DNA from: Alphaproteobacteria bacterium
GTDB taxonomy: Bacteria; Myxococcota_A; UBA796; GCA-2862545
NCBI GenBank assembly: GCA_020632915.1
Contig: JACKEP010000010.1
Location: 1-64,000 of the forward strand
Reading direction: 5' to 3'
DNA: 64,000 nucleotides
A model generated the notes under the pieces. That model was given only the letters and a program-made list of their open reading frames with translations, ran no database searches and had not been told where the DNA came from. A program made the translations under genes and the position numbers. This document shows, piece by piece, positions 63,135 to 64,000 of the stretch. The stretch's first letter is position 1, and the number at the start of each line of letters is the position of its first letter.

Positions 63135-64000
63135 TCAGCGGGCGATGACCTCGAGCAGGAACGGCGTGCGCGGGTGGCTGCCGTTCTGCAGGCGGCTGGT
63201 GATCAGGGTGATGTCGCCCTGGGTGACCCGGCCGTCCATGTTGACGTCGAACGCGCCGCAGCTGGGGCCCGTGGTGGACCCGGTGCGGCAGGCGTTGGCC
63301 ATCGCCAGGTCGGCGGCGTCGATGTCGCCGTCGCCGTCGCCGTCCGCGCAGCTGCGCGTGACCGACAGGGTCAGCATCACGTTGCCGCTGACGGTGAACT
63401 CCAGGTACTCCTCGTTGCCCTGCGCCTCGCGGTCGGAGACGTGGGTGGTGGCCGCGAGGGCGGACAGGGCGATGTCGCCGCAGGAGCGCGCGACGACCGA
63501 CACGTGGTCGCCCGACTGCAGGTCCATCGTCTGGAAGGCGTTGAAGTTGCCCTCGAAGCCGAAGCCGTAGACCGAGATCGGGCCCGCCGTGATCGCCGGC
63601 AGCGTGCCGCCGAGGTGGGCGGCGTTGTAGCGGGGCGTGGGGATCGCCTCGAGGACGTGCTCGCCGGCGTTGCCCGCCACCACGAGGTCGAGCTTGCCGT
63701 CGCCCGACAGGTCGACCGCGCCGGTGGTGAACGAGGCCAGCAGCTCGTCGTCGCCCACCGCACCCGGCGGCGTCCACTCGACGAACGCCACCTCGCCCGG
63801 GCGCGACACGTTGCGGTAGAGCACCGGGCGGCCGTCCATGGCGTTGACGAACACCTCGGGGCGGCCGTCGCCGTTCAGATCCTGGATCATCGCCTTGGAC
63901 GTCTCGCGGGCCGAGGCGTGGCCCGGCACGGTGCGGATGTCCCAGACCACGCGGCCGTTGGCGTCGTTGCCGGTGTTGATGAGGAAGGCGTCGCCCTCGC
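63135..64000 (-). CDS. FG-GAP/VCBS-repeat protein with dockerin-like C-terminus (5' end beyond window)
   Basis: At least 288 codons; the reading frame remains open to position 64000, so the N-terminus is missing. Two FG-GAP/VCBS repeats (IQDLNGDGRPEVFVNAM and VDLSGDGKLDLVVAGNAG), with DxNxDGxxD Ca-binding loops, are followed by a beta-rich part and a C-terminal segment with two EF-hand-like loops (DGDGDGDIDAADLAMANACR and DVNMDGRVTQGDITLITSR) resembling a type I dockerin. The product is probably exported. A dockerin in an aerobic Gram-negative need not mean a cellulosome; it may only be an EF-hand fold. Confidence 0.75.
   Translation of the reverse strand, partial: EGDAFLINTGNDANGRVVWDIRTVPGHASARETSKAMIQDLNGDGRPEVFVNAMDGRPVLYRNVSRPGEVAFVEWTPPGAVGDDELLASFTTGAVDLSGDGKLDLVVAGNAGEHVLEAIPTPRYNAAHLGGTLPAITAGPISVYGFGFEGNFNAFQTMDLQSGDHVSVVARSCGDIALSALAATTHVSDREAQGNEEYLEFTVSGNVMLTLSVTRSCADGDGDGDIDAADLAMANACRTGSTTGPSCGAFDVNMDGRVTQGDITLITSRLQNGSHPRTPFLLEVIAR

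Noticed and set aside
63135..64000. Cellulosome component because of dockerin-like loops
   Set aside because: No cohesin, cellulase or scaffoldin is present, and EF-hand loops alone are common in exported proteins.

Overview
This is a 64 kb, very GC-rich (roughly 70 % or more), gene-dense bacterial chromosome segment with about 57 supported protein genes, no visible rRNA, tRNA, CRISPR array, insertion sequence or prophage, and no gene-free stretch longer than about 200 bases. The style points to a free-living, aerobic Gram-negative of the myxobacterial/deltaproteobacterial type (Myxococcota-like; an inference from content, not a marker-gene placement). The evidence is the many lipoproteins with a clear lipobox, Asp-rich thrombospondin-3/MopE-like calcium-binding repeats, Asp/Thr/Ser linkers, a MYXO-CTERM-like C-terminal tail, several exported c-type cytochromes, and many lineage-specific secreted proteins of unknown function.

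Layout. 1-461: truncated DUF4287/DUF5655 gene. 602-5490: a tight operon of two nitrogenase-component-1-like subunits and a molybdopterin oxidoreductase, with no NifH/BchL-type reductase gene in the window; this is the most unusual locus. 5456-11816: fatty-acid desaturase, patatin-type lipase with membrane segments, two exported unknowns and a condensation-fold acyltransferase. 11923-14326: translationally coupled TetR, HD-hydrolase and AmpG-like MFS genes with a palindromic operator in front. 14411-32158: a long run dominated by exported proteins: heme-motif lipoprotein, PQQ-type propeller plus a formylglycine-enzyme-like lipoprotein, Ca-binding repeat proteins, a TPR-thioredoxin protein, an isoaspartyl methyltransferase and others. 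32206-34777: EamA transporter, then a Rieske oxygenase and its overlapping TetR gene behind two near-identical palindromes. 34813-41125: peroxiredoxin, MMPL exporter, diheme cytochrome c, aspartoacylase-like enzyme, sorbosone-dehydrogenase-like protein. 41129-46830: SUI1 factor, AarF/UbiB kinase, exported barrel-like protein, NAD(P)-binding reductase, and a desaturase-MerR pair. 47027-51303: exported MsrA and MsrB facing each other, then an NMT1/THI5-type ABC importer. 51315-64000: an AgmX-like protein, lipoproteins, a 1,224-residue Ig/PKD protein ending in a fibrinogen-like domain, a pentaheme lipoprotein, a MYXO-CTERM-like protein, a GRDP-TIGR04222 fusion, SdpI, a MauG/cytochrome-c-peroxidase fused to Ca-binding and unknown domains, and a truncated FG-GAP/dockerin protein.

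Themes. Lipid chemistry recurs (two desaturases, patatin, acyltransferase, MMPL, two TetR and one MerR regulator). The periplasm and surface are heavily served: methionine-sulfoxide repair, peroxiredoxin, thioredoxin-like protein, cytochromes and lipoproteins. A cysteine-containing domain of about 100 residues that I cannot name occurs in four separate exported proteins of this window, each time next to Asp-rich Ca-binding repeats.
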